Positions 51,724 to 63,614 of a stretch of 64,000 nucleotides of DNA are shown here, one piece after another (position 1 is the first letter of the stretch; the number at the start of each line of letters is the position of its first letter). Position numbers and translations under genes: made by a program. Below the pieces are notes generated by a model. The model made no database searches and was not told the DNA's origin. It saw only the letters and a program-made list of their open reading frames with translations. The stretch covers positions 191,029,891 through 191,093,890 of the forward strand of contig NC_081406.1 in NCBI RefSeq assembly GCF_030272615.1. The letters are read 5' to 3'. The DNA is from Cryptomeria japonica (Eukaryota; Streptophyta; Pinopsida; Cupressales; Cupressaceae).

Positions 51724-52580
51724 AGAGTGCAAGCTCATCTAGTAAATTGGAGGAGATCATTAATTTTATTCCTAAGCATTATGATTCTTTACTAAAAATT
51801 TCATTGACAGAGGCTAAAGATAAATTTGTTCAGGCCCGAAAGCAGACATTTTTGCAAATGATTGAGTTTGACAAGGGGAAACTCCAAACTTGCTTGCAAT
51901 CCATTGATGCAGCATTGGCGAAGGGAGGTAGAGTATATAAGACTTGTCTAGATTTTGATAAGCTTGCAACCCCTATAGACGAGCAACTGTCAGATTGTAG
52001 GAATAATTTGACTTAGATTTCTAACTCTTACTACCAAACAGTTAACCAAACAAGTTCTTTGGATGGTCCAATTTTGGCGGTTATGGATCAAATTTTGAAA
52101 TTAGAGAAGGAAAGGGACATTATAATAAAGAGAGAAAATGAGCTCCACGATCTCATTGGTCCCCAATTAGATAATTTATTGTTTCACGAGATTGAATGTA
52201 TTTCTAGCATGCAGAAGGAGGATCCCACTACATCAAAAGAAATTGAATATTATGCCAGTCTCTTGAATGGATTCATTTCCATTCTTGACTCCCTTAAGCA
52301 AGGTTGGGATACCTACTTTTCATTTTTGAAGTCTATATTTGCAGACATTTTGAAACTTGTATAGAACTGACTTATGTTTATAACTATACAGAATTCTTTG
52401 TGGGCACCCCACTTTGTCATTGATGTCAAAGGGGGAGAAATAAAGTGAAAAATATATACAATACTTAGGAGGAGCATCAGATGCATATAACATATTCATG
52501 TATAGGTCAGGAGGATGCACAGATTCAATGACAACACCATTTTTCACATGAGTGTTGCCATCAATGTCAAAGGGGGAGAT

Positions 52581-53575
52581 TGTTAGCAATTGACACTCAT
52601 CTGGTAAGAGTTCATGGCATTTTGGGTTGTCATTGATGGCAACTCATGGGAACTCATCTTCAGGTGTAAATATAATCTATTTGGATTCATTGTTTTATCA
52701 CTTTGATTTTTTTGGGTTAACTGACATTCATTACACTTAACCGATATTTACTTTGCTTCACAATCGACTAAGTTGTGATCCCGGTAACGTGTATTTGGAA
52801 ACCGGTAATGTATAGGACTTGACTAGGAGATCTTATGGCCCCTATTTTTTTTTCATGGAATTTATGGTAACGTGTGAAGGTCGACATGATCATTGGGATT
52901 ATGTTTGAAATTCATTATGATCTGGCAACCAACAAGATTATACTTTTCATTGAAGCCAAAATGGTGGAAGATAGAAGGATATTTAAGGAGATCCTTTCAG
53001 TGATGGATTAACAAGTTTTTGGAAATGCGATTTTGGCTGCAAATTATTCAAATATTATCGATATGCATTTTGGTCAGCGAATGAAACCTTTTGTGTGCAG
53101 TTTCACATGCATAGCCTAACCGGTAGCAGAACCAAGCATCAACAAACCAACACATAGTGAAGGTTATCAGAGCACAAACCAGAACTTATCCAGCATGGTC
53201 AGATGCATCTTATAAGTTAATTCTTCTTGTAATTACTTTATAATGCTTTGTAAGTCAGCGAGACTTCTCCTTTTGTGTTGAGCAGTGAGCTCTAGGCAGT
53301 TGGCCTGATTGCATGTGCAATCCCCTTTATGTAATATTTGTATACCTTGATCAAGTATATAGATATTATGGGTATCATCCCCACTGTGGTTTTTCCCTTT
53401 ACAAGGTTTTCCATGTATAAATATTGGTGTTATGGTGTTGCCTCTTTATGTGTTATTTGGTGTATGCACTTTAACTTTATTTACTGTTAACCTGTTGATA
53501 AGCAATAAGTTGAAAACTAACATTACCGACATAAAACTGATCCCCCCCCCCTCTCAGTGTTCTTGGATTCCAACA
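52581..53575 (+). repeat. 3' LTR of the 19.7 kb element
   Basis: It is 995 bp, starts TGTTAGCAATTGACACTC, and is preceded by the purine tract. A second purine-tract-like copy lies about 150 bp upstream, near 52,420-52,440. Confidence 0.93.
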
Positions 53576-53580
53576 AATAG

Positions 53581-54577
53581 TATTATTAACCTTAATAGCA
53601 CTAACATTGGATTTATATACATATATTTTTTTATAATACAAATACTCATAATAGTTTTATTATCAATGCTAGTAAAGCTATTCTTGACACTTTTCACCAG
53701 CAAAATCTCTAATGAAATCATTATTATTATAAAAATAATTACAATATATAAATTGATGGTTTCTACACCAATATGATGGTAATCAATGTTATTATAGAAA
53801 TAATAAATCAAAATAAGCGTTATATTAATAATATTTCATTAATTGGAGTTGGGTGCTTCTACCAAAATAAGAAACTTTTAAAAGGGATTCAAACTTGGAA
53901 TTCTTTGTTATATGAGACTTTCCAAAATGATAACGAATTTCTCAAAAGTTGAGAATCTTAATTTTAGAAACATTCCAAAATATTTTCCAACTTTCAAGGC
54001 AACTTTGAAAAAAAAATGATATAACTAAAATTTAAACAAGTAACTTTCTAACTTTTATTCAATAAAGCATATCATAACTTTCCAATTTTCTACATAAGAT
54101 GAAATAGTCTAATATTTTAAAAATTTTGTCTTCATTTGATTTTTTATAATGATTATAAGATATAAACTCTTAAATTGGAATTTGCATAGCTCGGGTAATA
54201 AGTTGAAAGTTTTGTTTTGCATTTATTTATTTTTATTTTAAATTTTATGTCCACATAAAAATGATATCCTAATTTTGGAGGCAATACCATCTTCTCAAGG
54301 CATTTATTATTTAAGAAGAAAAAGCTAAAAATAAGAACAGATGCAAGGTAAAATGTATTGCATGAAGTACATGAAAGCGTTCAATCATGCACAAGCACTT
54401 CACTATAATCAACTGTTGATTCATATTGCATGAAAGAAATATAAGGTGATGTTTTTTATTCTTCAATGCAAACGTTCAATAAAAGCCAAGCCAAATACAT
54501 TTGTGAAAGTTAACTTTCGATTTGGTGTGTCGATCGCCAAACAAAATTGAAATTTAATTTTTGTTAAAATATAATAA

Positions 54578-54582
<5 letters not shown>
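53581..54582. other. AT-rich part of the minus-oriented Gypsy LTR; no gene
   Basis: The sequence resumes directly from the host DNA left of the 19.7 kb element. Only short open frames across AT-rich DNA are seen. Confidence 0.5.

Positions 54583-54667
<85 letters not shown>
54583..54667. repeat. (TA)n microsatellite
   Basis: About 85 bp of uninterrupted TA dinucleotide. Confidence 0.98.
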
Positions 54668-54671
<4 letters not shown>

Positions 54672-55593
54672 AGGCCCTTAAAATAATAATAACTCGTTCA
54701 ATCAAATTTGAATAAATAAATCATTGAGGAAAAATTTCTAACTATTTGATCCCAAAACGTAAGCAAGATATACAAATTTATCTTCTACATGCATTTAAAT
54801 TTTCTAAATCTAAAAACATGGAGACATGCTTGCATATATATTTCCTTTATTAAATCTGAAAACAAGGAAAAGATGCATGAAATATATATATTTCCTTTAT
54901 CAAATCTAACAAAGAAGGGTGTATGCAAATAGAAATCCTTGCACATAATTTCTCTTTGAAAATAAAACAAGAAAGTATGAAAGGAGGGAAACTGAATTTG
55001 AAAGAAGAACCCTATTTTTGAATCACCTTCTATTTCCCAACCATCCTTTCTCGATCCTTGCTTTGTAGCTTCGTGAAGATCTTCTCCAAAACCTCGAAGT
55101 AAAGAAAATTTCCTGCAATATTTCGACAAAGTTTCCCCAACAACTAACAAGAATTTGAAACTAATTTCTTAACAATTCAAAGACCTATCTCATCACATAA
55201 AAACAAAAATGAACTCCCCTGTTTTCAAAATCTTGTATTCATTATATAGAAAAGGGAGTCATTTCCCACTACAAAAGAACTAAATGATTCACATATTCCT
55301 TATGGTTGTCATAGTGGTAGTTACAAGCAAGAAATTTAATTTGAGATTCTCTTTAAGAAACTTCTGAGTTTCTCCTACGACATGTGCTCAATTAGAATTT
55401 TGAGAAAATAATTAATTTCCAAATAAATTGTGATCTCATGTGTGTGTCACCACTTATTAATCCTTATTTTTAAAATAATTCCAACCATACTAACGTTGCT
55501 CACAAAAATAGTATAAATAAAACAATAATAATTCCATCCTTATTTCATTTATCATTTGTATCTGACATTACTCGTAAAATTAATAATAATGAT

Positions 55594-55646
55594 AATAACA
55601 GTAGTAGTAGCAATAATAGTAATATTAATTATAATAGTATTAGTAA

Positions 55647-55687
<41 letters not shown>

Positions 55688-55690
55688 ATA
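55594..55690. repeat. Trinucleotide-rich run (TAG/TAA)
   Basis: A run of AGTAGTAGT with interspersed AAT lies close to the LTR boundary at 55,730. The equivalent place in the plus-oriented LTR lacks it, so it expanded after the two copies separated. Confidence 0.85.
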
Positions 55691-55730
55691 ATAGCTATTC
55701 TTATCAAGGTCTAAAAAGAGGGTTATGACA

Positions 55731-56172
55731 TCCTTCCCCCCTTAAATTGTGCGTCGTCCCAATGCACTTATTTAATATAACCTTTTAAAGAGCTTATTGA
55801 AAACATTTGTTGCATCTCATTCATGTCTTCCCATGTAGCATCATATTGATTCCATTATACTTTGCAGTGATTAACCTCTTTGTTGTATAATTAGTACTGG
55901 TGCCACAAATTGCTTGCTACAAACACTAGATTCCTCCAAGTAGGCTAAAGAGGCCAAAATTTCTGCAATGCTCTCTAAAAAAAAGAGCAGATTAGCAGAG
56001 GGTAAAGTGGCCCTCTACTAAAACAATTCAAATTTTTACCTTTTTATACAACAACAAAAAATTTACAAAAAAAATTAAAAAAAATTCAAACTTGATGTAA
56101 TGAAAAGGATTGAAAGAACTTTAAAAACAACAAATAATTGCAATGAGGAGTGCTCCTATGACTCTGATACCA
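55731..56172 (-). pseudogene. Gypsy pol tail and polypurine tract, then unrelated sequence
   Basis: On the minus strand a polypurine tract (55,731-55,744) adjoins the LTR. Upstream, near 55,860-55,800, is WNQYDATWEDMNEMQQMFS, matching the plus-strand remnant near 16,328. Further upstream to about 56,000 the pol tail decays with several stops. The part next to 56,161-56,172 belongs to a different element, because an initiator-Met primer-binding site on the minus strand lies there. Confidence 0.65.
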
Positions 56173-56921
56173 TGTTGGAGAATCCAAGATCAAAGAGACA
56201 CAACCAAATAATCACCCAGTGGGTTATAAACTAGAAGTTGGCCAAATATCAATCATAAACATTTATGAGAAAATAGCCAATATGCATAAAAAGGATATTA
56301 AAATGAACTACAACATTTGAATATATATAAGGAATTATTGATTGAAATTTGAAAACTAGGATATATTTTTTTGCGTAATTGAAAGGAACACAATCAAATC
56401 ATCTACTTTGGAATATAATTTTATTGAAAAAAAACTATGATAATAATTAAAAATTTGAATCTTGAACTAAATACATGAAGTACTAATTGTTGAAAACTAT
56501 GATACTTGTAAGAGAGCTAATATAAATAATTTGAATTACTTATAAGATACTAAATTCTTGGAACAAAACTATTTTACTTTAAGTATGAATCCTAATACTT
56601 GAAATGTACTAAATTGCTTGAAAGAAAATTGAATGATTAAATAGCAAGACTTTGGAATGAATTTAACCTTACTTGTTTGAAGGGAAAAATTATTAATAAT
56701 AAGCCCAACTGATTCTTCCATTTGAAGTAACATAAATTTTTTCTTTAATTATTTTCTAAAAATGATAACCTTACTTTATATATGAATCCTAAAGTAATTA
56801 TATCATTGTCTTATTCTTAATATATGACCAAGTTCTAAAGTCGATATATAATGCAAGCATATATTTAAGGACATCAAAGGATTATTGGAAATATTACCAA
56901 AAAATCACTTGGGGTCTTACA
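56173..56921 (-). mobile_element. 5' LTR of another LTR element, minus orientation
   Basis: On the minus strand it starts TGTAAGACCCCAAG at 56,921 and ends TTCTCCAACA at 56,173, directly followed by the primer-binding site TGGTATCAGAGT (56,172-56,161). The length is 749 bp with canonical TG...CA ends. The internal region is truncated after at most a few hundred bases. Parts of it (for example CTTCAAATGGAAGAATCAGT) resemble, inverted, the region near 24,380-24,600. Confidence 0.6.
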
Positions 56922-58528
56922 TCTTTCATTACCAGGAGGTCCTACACTAAACCATGTTCAGGTTACAGACCCCACATGTAGTACCCCTGCCCTAATCAAA
57001 TTTTAAACCCGGTTTGACCTTGGTTGACTTTTTAAGTGGCTTTTTTGGGTGGTTGATTTACCATGTTGTAATGTTATAGTCAGGTATTATGCTTAATGTG
57101 TGTACCTGTAAATGTTGATTTCACATCGATTCTTATGTAAGATTAGTTGTTCTTCTAATTCGTGTTATTAACCCCGGGCTAACACTTTCATTGAATATAG
57201 ATGTATGCATGTGTGGCTCATTGTTGTAGGAAATTGCAGGTACAATATCACATAGGTACGGGGTTCGTCTCCACCTGGCTTCGCAGGTTTGAGTGTACCT
57301 TATTGGTCCAAAGGAATTAGATTAGGTAGTCATAAGACCCCATGTTTTACCCTAGTCGTGCTCAAGTGAGCATCGTCAGTCGTTAGTCAGTTTCCCCTTT
57401 GGTTGGGTATACGGGTCGTGTATTTGTTTGGTTTTCTTGAGTTGCGTTTTATGCATTTGGTAAAAAATGATTATTAAATCCCAAGTATTTAATTAGATTA
57501 AATGTGTTTTTACGCATTCATAAATTAAAGGGACTAAATTAAATAGGACCCCTTTGTGTGATTAATCAATAATTAGATTGCTAAATTCATATTTGTAGCA
57601 AGTTTGGTTAAATGGTTATTTTTAAATGATGAATTAATTAAGTATATGCATTTTGAAAGAAAAGGTTAATTAAAAATTGGAAAATTAATATTTTACCCTC
57701 TTTGGCATTTTGGAAAGAGAAATGTTAGTTTTAATTTGTTTGAGAAAATCAATTTTGGCAAGAAAAACAATTTTTGCATATTAAATTGTTTGAAAATGAT
57801 TTTCATTTGGGTGGAAATAATTTCAACCTAAAAATGGATTTTTGGTCAAAATTTTTCCTTTTAACCTAGGTTTTCAAAAATATTTGGGAGAGAGTTATTT
57901 TTGGAATGGAAAATTTTTGGGGATTCTTGGTTGGAAGGAATTCTTGAGCTTGCAGGTTGGGCTCTTCATCAAATCACTTCCAGGATTGCACATGGAGGTA
58001 GGATTCTAGTTAATTTCCTTTGTTTTAAAGAAATTTACTGATTTGTTTTGGAAGAAATCTGTATGTGGTTTTGTTTGAAAATATTTTAGATTTGTGTAAT
58101 GGCAAGAGTTTAGTTAAATTTCAGATTTAAACCATCCTTGATTCCTTTTTCAACTTCCAAATCAGACTCTTATTTGCTCAAATTGATTTCAAAATCAAAA
58201 TTTGGGGTTGGTTGTTCACAATAAAATTTTGTTAAAATTCTAAATAAATGCATTCAAATTCGGGTTTTAAACTGAGAAATATGTTTGTGCTTGGTTAAAT
58301 GGAAGTGTAGAATTCTTGAAATTTTGTCAATCTGGGTATTTGGGGCATACTGGTTATTTTATTTTATTTTTTAAATATGTAAATCATTTTTATTTTTTGG
58401 AACTTTTTCCCAAAAAATTTCCTTAGAAAATATCTGAGAGTACTCAGAAAATTTGAGGAAATTATTTTATGCATCATTTAAAAAAAAACAATCAAACAAA
58501 AAAAACAAAAACAGATATTAAATACTGC

Positions 58529-58720
58529 GGGGCGCTGTTTTGGGGGACCATGGCCCTCGACCCATGGTTGGGGAGAGTCGTGGCTTCACCAAACCATGGG
58601 GAGAGGCCATGGTTGTGAGGCCATGTCGTGGTCTCCACTCAGTCGTGGCTAGATGGAGATCACGACATGGTCTCCACAACCCATTCCCTTGGGGAAAGGG
58701 AGGCCCACGTGGGTTTACCC
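58529..58720 (+). repeat. GC-rich imperfect repeats (CCATGG / GTCGTGG words)
   Basis: Short repeats built on ACCATGG, GTCGTGG, CACGACATGGTCTCCAC and their inverses form a GC-rich island in AT-rich LTR sequence. Confidence 0.75.
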
Positions 58721-58824
58721 TAATTTCTTTTTGCCATTTTTTTTTTAAACAAAAAAATATATAATGAATAAAGTTTTAAATAATATTTAATTTAATTTTT
58801 TTTTAAATAGTATTTCTTTTATTA

Positions 58825-58829
<5 letters not shown>

Positions 58830-58882
<53 letters not shown>
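58830..58882. repeat. (TA)n microsatellite
   Basis: About 53 bp of TA dinucleotide. Confidence 0.97.
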
Positions 58883-58887
<5 letters not shown>

Positions 58888-59116
58888 TTAAATATATGCA
58901 AGGAAATATTGTTTTATTTGGAAAAAAAAAGATCATCGATTTTAGTTTCTTTTTAAATTATATTTCCATATTTTGGAAAGTATATATTTTTTTTGGAAAG
59001 GATGATATTAGATAATTCATTTCGAAAAAGAATGGAAATGATGATTTTATTGGAAAAATAAATTTCAATTTTAGTTAATAAATATAAATTAAATTATATC
59101 TTTGTATGTATAACAT

Positions 59117-59589
59117 ATGAATATAATTAGAGGCTCTTCTTTGTTGGATTGGTGGGTGGAGGAGTTTGGTGCAGAGGAAGGAGTGGAGGCTACGACAGCA
59201 ATGGAGGCGTTTTGGCATGGGTTTTTTGTGGCCTTTGTTTTTGGTCTTCAGGGGTGTGCAGTGGTTCCTGTCTTTGGCCTTTTTTCTGCTCTTTCTCTGG
59301 TGGGTGGTGTTCTCCTGCCTGTGACTCGGATGGTGTCTAGGAAGATCTGGGACCCTAGCGGATCTCTTGTGGAGAGGCTCTTTTGTTGTTTTGTGTTCTC
59401 TCCTTTCATCTGTGCTGAGGATTTTCTGCAGTTCTGGCCTTTGGTGCTCTGGTTTTTCGAAGGAGATTCTTTTTTTGGTTCTTCCTTGTTGGGCTACTCT
59501 CCTATTGAGATGGAGAGTTGTCTTTGGTGTGAACCTTTGAAAGAGGTTTCTTGGCTCTTGTTCTTTTCCCCTCCTTGTCTGTTAGAGGT
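59117..59589 (+). other. G/T-rich insert with an open frame of 164 codons
   Basis: This segment is compositionally unlike the AT-rich DNA on both sides and is open from 59,117 to 59,611. The predicted product is hydrophobic and rich in Phe, Trp, Leu and Gly (FFVAFVFGLQGCAVV and similar), without a motif I recognise. It has no counterpart in the neighbouring LTR. It may be a captured fragment or a bit of another element. I do not call it a gene. Confidence 0.35.
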
Positions 59590-60479
59590 TGTAGTACCCC
59601 TACTAGTTTGAACTCATTAGACTCATATTTTATTATTGGTTGTTTTTCAGTGGATACATTACCATGAAATATTATTCATATTTTTATGACATTATTCTTT
59701 ATTTGGAGATGAGATGTATAATTTATTTGTAGTATTTCAGTACTTGTGATTTATGACATTTTATGTATTATTGCTATGTACTGACATTTTACTTTATTTA
59801 TGCAATGTGGAATTATATGTTGTGTGTTTGTGAGTGTATTGGATGCAAGGAGATGATTTTCCTTCACTCATTTCGGTGAGACAGGGAATGTCGCGATTCT
59901 CCTTCATCGGTGTGTATGTCGTGTTTTCTATATTATATATATTTATATATATAAAGGAGGGGGCCCCCCAGCCCGCTACTAATAGCTAGTTAGTTATAGT
60001 AGGGGCGTAATATACAATGGGCGAAAATATGTGTGGTTCGGTGATGCAGGATATTGCAAGTACAAGTACCGGGTAGGTATGGGGTATCGTCTCCACCTGG
60101 CTTCACAGGTCTGAGCGTGCCTTATATTTTCCGATGGAAGTGGAGGAGATAGTAGTTGACCCTATTTTTACTCAGTTACACTCGTATGAGTGTCGTCAGT
60201 TAGTCGTTTTGTCAGTTAGTCTGGTTTTCGTATTTTGTCATTTTATCTTTTATGGGTAATTGCTTGAGATTTGTTTAATTTGAGTGTTTTAATGGATTTA
60301 ATTAATTAATTAATTAAGTTTATGAAATTATATCATTATTGTATTGTTTATGCATTGAGATTATAAATTTAGTTAATTAAAGAAATTATTAAATTAAGTT
60401 GCATGGTATTAAAAATATATTTTTATTTTAAAAATAAATTAGATTAATTGTATTTATTAGTTTCTAAAGTTATAATTAA

Positions 60480-60640
60480 ATAAATGAACAAAAGGATTAA
60501 TTGGAATTAAAGTATTGTTTTAATTCTTTATTTATAAAATTAATTGGAATTAAAGTATTGTTTTAATTCTTTATTTAGAAAATTAATTAATTGGAATTAA
60601 AGTATTGTTTTAATTCTTTATTTAGAAAATTAATTAATGT
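60480..60640 (+). repeat. Three tandem ~54-bp units
   Basis: ATTGGAATTAAAGTATTGTT followed by TTAATTCTTTATTTA(G/T)AAAATTA occurs near 60,500, 60,541 and 60,590. Confidence 0.8.
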
Positions 60641-61435
60641 GCATGAGAAAATAAAAGAAAGAATAATGTTTTTTAATTATTGCATGTGATAAATTTAGAA
60701 AATAAAATTAAAAAATTACTATTATTCTAAATTTAGGTTTTTTGTGAAAAAGCTATTGAACATAGAATTTTAGTATAAATAGGGGTTAGGTCTTTATTTT
60801 AGTTACACACAGGGACACACAGGAACAGGTCAAGAATTTAGGTGAAGAAATTTATTGGAAGTTATTGAAGGGATTAGGGCTCTTCTACAGATTTCTTCCA
60901 GGAAAGCTATACCAAGTTGGATAATTTCTTAGTTGTGTGTTTTATTAAAAATATTTATATTTGTTTCTGCTTGATGTGTGTGTAAAATAATTGTCAAATT
61001 CAAATCCCTTTTCTGGTGAATTCGAGTTTTGTTTGAAAATTCATGCCTGATGTGTATTTCTTGTTTGTGGGAAGAATGTAATTTTGTGAAAATTAGGAAA
61101 ATTATTATAGAAAATTTGTCAAGTTTTTATGGTGCATGGAAATTGCACGATTTAGGAGAAAGGGTATTTACTTGAGAAATGGTTTTAATTACCTTAAGAA
61201 AATAAATTTAATTACACATTAAATTTATTTGGGTTAATTAAATTTTTTTTTAAATATATTGTTCTTTTTATTATTTTACTTCAATTCTGTGAAAAGAGAA
61301 TTATTGAAAAAAAAAATATTGTTTTTATTATTACTGTTAAAAATCTGTTAAAAAAAATATATAAAAAAAAAAATTCAAAAAAAAATTTAATTTAAAAAAA
61401 AAAAAAAAAGTTAATTTATTAAATTATGTGGGGAG

Positions 61436-61625
61436 GCTATGCCTCTACCCATGCAGCTCTACCTTGGTAGTGGCTGCTACTATAAAGCAACAATGCTACC
61501 CAAGGGCAGCGGTTGCTGCCTTAGGACAGCAACACTACCCAAAGGTAGCGGCTACTGCCATAGGAGAGCAGCGCTACCTAAGGGTAGCGTTAGCTACCTA
61601 TGGTAGCACCGCTACCTTGGTAGCC
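61436..61625 (+). repeat. GC-rich GCTACC/GGTAGC array in the LTR
   Basis: Short units of the type GCTACC(C)AAGGGTAGCGG(T)TGCTGCC repeat with changes and contain internal dyads (GGTAGC/GCTACC). The position within the LTR matches the unrelated GC-rich cassette at 58,529-58,720 in the neighbouring LTR. Confidence 0.8.
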
Positions 61626-61769
61626 TTCACAAGTTTGTTTTTTTTTGTTTTTTTTTTTAAGATTTTAATTTTAATTATTATTTTATTTGTTATTTAGTTG
61701 TTTTTTTTTAAATAGAAAAAAAATAAATAATAAATAATAAATAAATAATAATAAAATAATTATAATGTG

Positions 61770-61775
<6 letters not shown>

Positions 61776-61861
<86 letters not shown>
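61776..61861. repeat. (TA)n microsatellite
   Basis: About 86 bp of TA dinucleotide. Confidence 0.98.
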
Positions 61862-61867
<6 letters not shown>

Positions 61868-63465
61868 TTTTATTTTAATTGTCAATTTAAGAATTTAGAA
61901 TTTAGAATTTAGTATTTTTATAATTTTAAATTCGATATACATATTGGAAATACATTAGGAGATTAATACATATGTAAATTTATTTTAAATCTTTTTGGAC
62001 AAATGACAAGATGGATGTTTTTTGGTATTAAATAGTTGTAAATTCTTGTTATCTGGAAATTCGTAAATTGCATGTTATTTATGCTTTGGCTGTTTTTAAG
62101 GAAAGATTGCCTGTAATAGGATCTTGTGTATATTGTGTTCTTAGTCAAGTTTTATTTCATTGCAATTTTACTTAAATTGTCATTGTGTCCTATGTTATTA
62201 TTTCTCCTAGACTAGGTGTTGTTGTATAACCTATTTGATATGAGCCATTGTATGTTTTTGTCCAAATGGTCAATCTTGGGTTGGTATTTGTGTATCCTTC
62301 ACCTGTGCTTGTCAGGATTGTTTATGGTTGCATGTTTCGCCATAGAGTTCTCATAGAGAGAAACATTTTGTGTTAGTGTCCTAAGAGAGAGAGTGGCTTT
62401 CGAGTGAGGGTCGTGCCCGAAGTGGATGACAGGATAACCCGTCAAAAGTTAGTTAAAAAGTGATAACCTAATAATTGATTAGGGCGGGGGTAGATTAAAT
62501 ATTAATTGAGATAAATGTGCCTCCTGCATAGGTGAGTGCTTGTATAGGGCTCATGATGTTACGAGAAGGCCTGGAATGGCAAACTTACGACCTTGTCTTC
62601 ACGAAAGGATTGGAAGGGTCCGCATGAGACTTAGTTGGAACCGGAGGCTCGGGAGAGGTTACCAGGAGAAACCCGAGTATGGGGGTCGGGACCTATGGAG
62701 TCTATACCATGGTAACCATCAAGCTATGCGATGACACTCTCTTCTTAGAGTCACTAGTGTTTTGTGAGTTGTGTTGCATGGATGGTTGCAGAGTCTTGTA
62801 GTCCTTTTGTACTTGTCTTACTTTGCTTGCTTGAGGGTTATCTACTATCTCCTAGCACGGTGGGGTGGTTCCATTTCGGGATCACATGGTCGGGTGGTAG
62901 TGCCCCTTCCCATCGGATGTTCTGGATTGTATCTTCAGGCGAGGAAAGGCTTCGCTGGTGTTTCTTGGATTGTGGTTTATGTACTAGCTCTTGTTTGAGA
63001 TCATTGTTCAGTTGAGACCTTGTGGTCATTGTATCAGACTTTTATGTAACCTTGATATTGTATCTTTGTAACCAGTGATATTATTGGAAGCCATGTATTT
63101 ATGGATATTGTAATATTATTATGTCAGTGAAATGAATGTTATTGTTTTGATCTTATGTTTAAATGATTTATGAAAATTGGATACATTGGAATACTTGTAT
63201 ATTTTTGTTTTGGGATGTATGTGTAGTTTTAAACTTAAGTTTTCAATTTATCTTATTGAATGGATTAACTGTGGTGTTAATATAATCTATGAAATTAATC
63301 TTCGTTGGTTACCGTTAGGAAAACTTATGATAGACTTCCGTTGTGTTTTTAAACGTGCAATGATTTTAGTTAGTACACTTAGTCTTTAACAAAAAAAAAT
63401 TATTTCACCCTTTAGTTGCCTAGTTGTGTTGTTTTCCTTTAGGGTTCCTGGCGGGGCATTACATT

Positions 63466-63478
63466 TGGTATCAGAGCC
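63466..63478 (+). other. Primer-binding site (initiator-Met tRNA)
   Basis: TGGTATCAGAGCC lies two bases after the LTR end. Confidence 0.9.
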
Positions 63479-63614
63479 CAAGTTTCAACACTGGGTACTC
63501 TGGGTTTGTAGTGTGCCTTTCAGTTGACCATCTTGCTTAGGTCATAAATGTTTGTCTCTCATGTCTTATCCTTGCTATGGATCTGAACCATTTTCTCTTT
63601 TATGGTACCAGGTC

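Larger units (their letters stand above)
36441..52364 (+). pseudogene. Long accessory ORF of the LTR element, split by the DNA transposon
   Basis: The left part (36,441-39,142) starts MASSSNIDTPLVVEIKNRPH and the right part is 51,728-52,364. The pieces rejoin in frame when the transposon and one AGAG copy are removed, giving roughly 1,100 codons. The N-terminal ~290 residues look globular (RAYIHCNIKDLGGYELL, ITCLHKIGGVLSPRCKLS). The middle is Lys/Glu-rich and low complexity. The C-terminal part is helical (SSKLEEIINFIPKHYDSLLK, LEKERDIIIKRENEL). Stops (36,767; 37,308; several between 37,560 and 38,370; 52,014) and frame changes show decay. I recognise no enzyme; its role is unknown. Confidence 0.6.
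33892..53575 (+). mobile_element. 19.7 kb LTR retroelement lacking pol, interrupted by a DNA transposon
   Basis: LTRs are 33,892-34,870 (979 bp) and 52,581-53,575 (995 bp), flanked by the duplication AATAG (33,887-33,891 and 53,576-53,580). The primer-binding site TGGTATCAGAGC is at 34,873-34,884, and the polypurine tract CAAAGGGGGAGAT abuts the 3' LTR. The interior carries a coiled-coil/CCHC gag-like region and one long unrelated ORF, and no protease, integrase or reverse transcriptase. Without the 12.6 kb DNA insertion the element is about 7.1 kb. LTR ends, primer site and purine tract resemble the adjacent Copia element. Confidence 0.92.
26200..55730 (-). mobile_element. Second Gypsy 3' LTR, minus orientation, split by two insertions
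   Basis: Read on the minus strand it begins TGTCATAACCCTC at 55,730 after a purine tract (55,731-55,744). It runs through 55,730-53,581, 33,891-33,231 and 26,318-26,200, about 2.9 kb once the two inserted retroelements are removed. It matches the plus-oriented LTR at both ends. It contains a (TA)n run at 54,583-54,667 and a TAG/TAA triplet run near 55,595-55,690. An ORF at 54,785-55,150 lies in what would be transcribed leader sequence and shows no known domain. Confidence 0.6.
56977..59110 (+). mobile_element. Gypsy-type LTR fragment
   Basis: It starts TGTAGTACCCCTGCCC and shares several stretches with the complete LTR at 59,590-63,463, notably TCGTCTCCACCTGGCTTC(G/A)CAGGT (near 57,267 and 60,089) and the following ACCCT...GTCGTCAGT(C/T)(G)TTAGTC. 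It also shares the layout AT-rich, then GC-rich cassette (58,529-58,720), T-rich, then (TA)n (58,830-58,882). The right end is lost at about 59,110. No coding sequence is present; a 74-codon ORF over the cassette is not credible. Confidence 0.6.
59590..63463 (+). mobile_element. 5' LTR (3.9 kb) of a Gypsy element running off the window
   Basis: It starts TGTAGTACCCCTAC and ends GGGGCATTACA, followed within two bases by the primer-binding site TGGTATCAGAGCC (63,466-63,478). The length of 3,874 bp is very long for an LTR. Inside are a ~54-bp unit repeated three times (about 60,480-60,640, AATTGGAATTAAAGTATTGT), a GC-rich GCTACC array (61,436-61,625) and a (TA)n run (61,776-61,861). The 3' LTR lies outside the window, so identity of the pair cannot be judged. 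Confidence 0.75.

Noticed and set aside
54785-55150. 121-codon minus-strand ORF in the Gypsy LTR
   Set aside because: The homologous stretch of the plus-oriented LTR (near 16,900-17,060) does not keep the frame, so coding is unlikely.
61428-61697. 89-codon ORF over the GCTACC array
   Set aside because: Repeat-derived frame ending in a poly-T tract.
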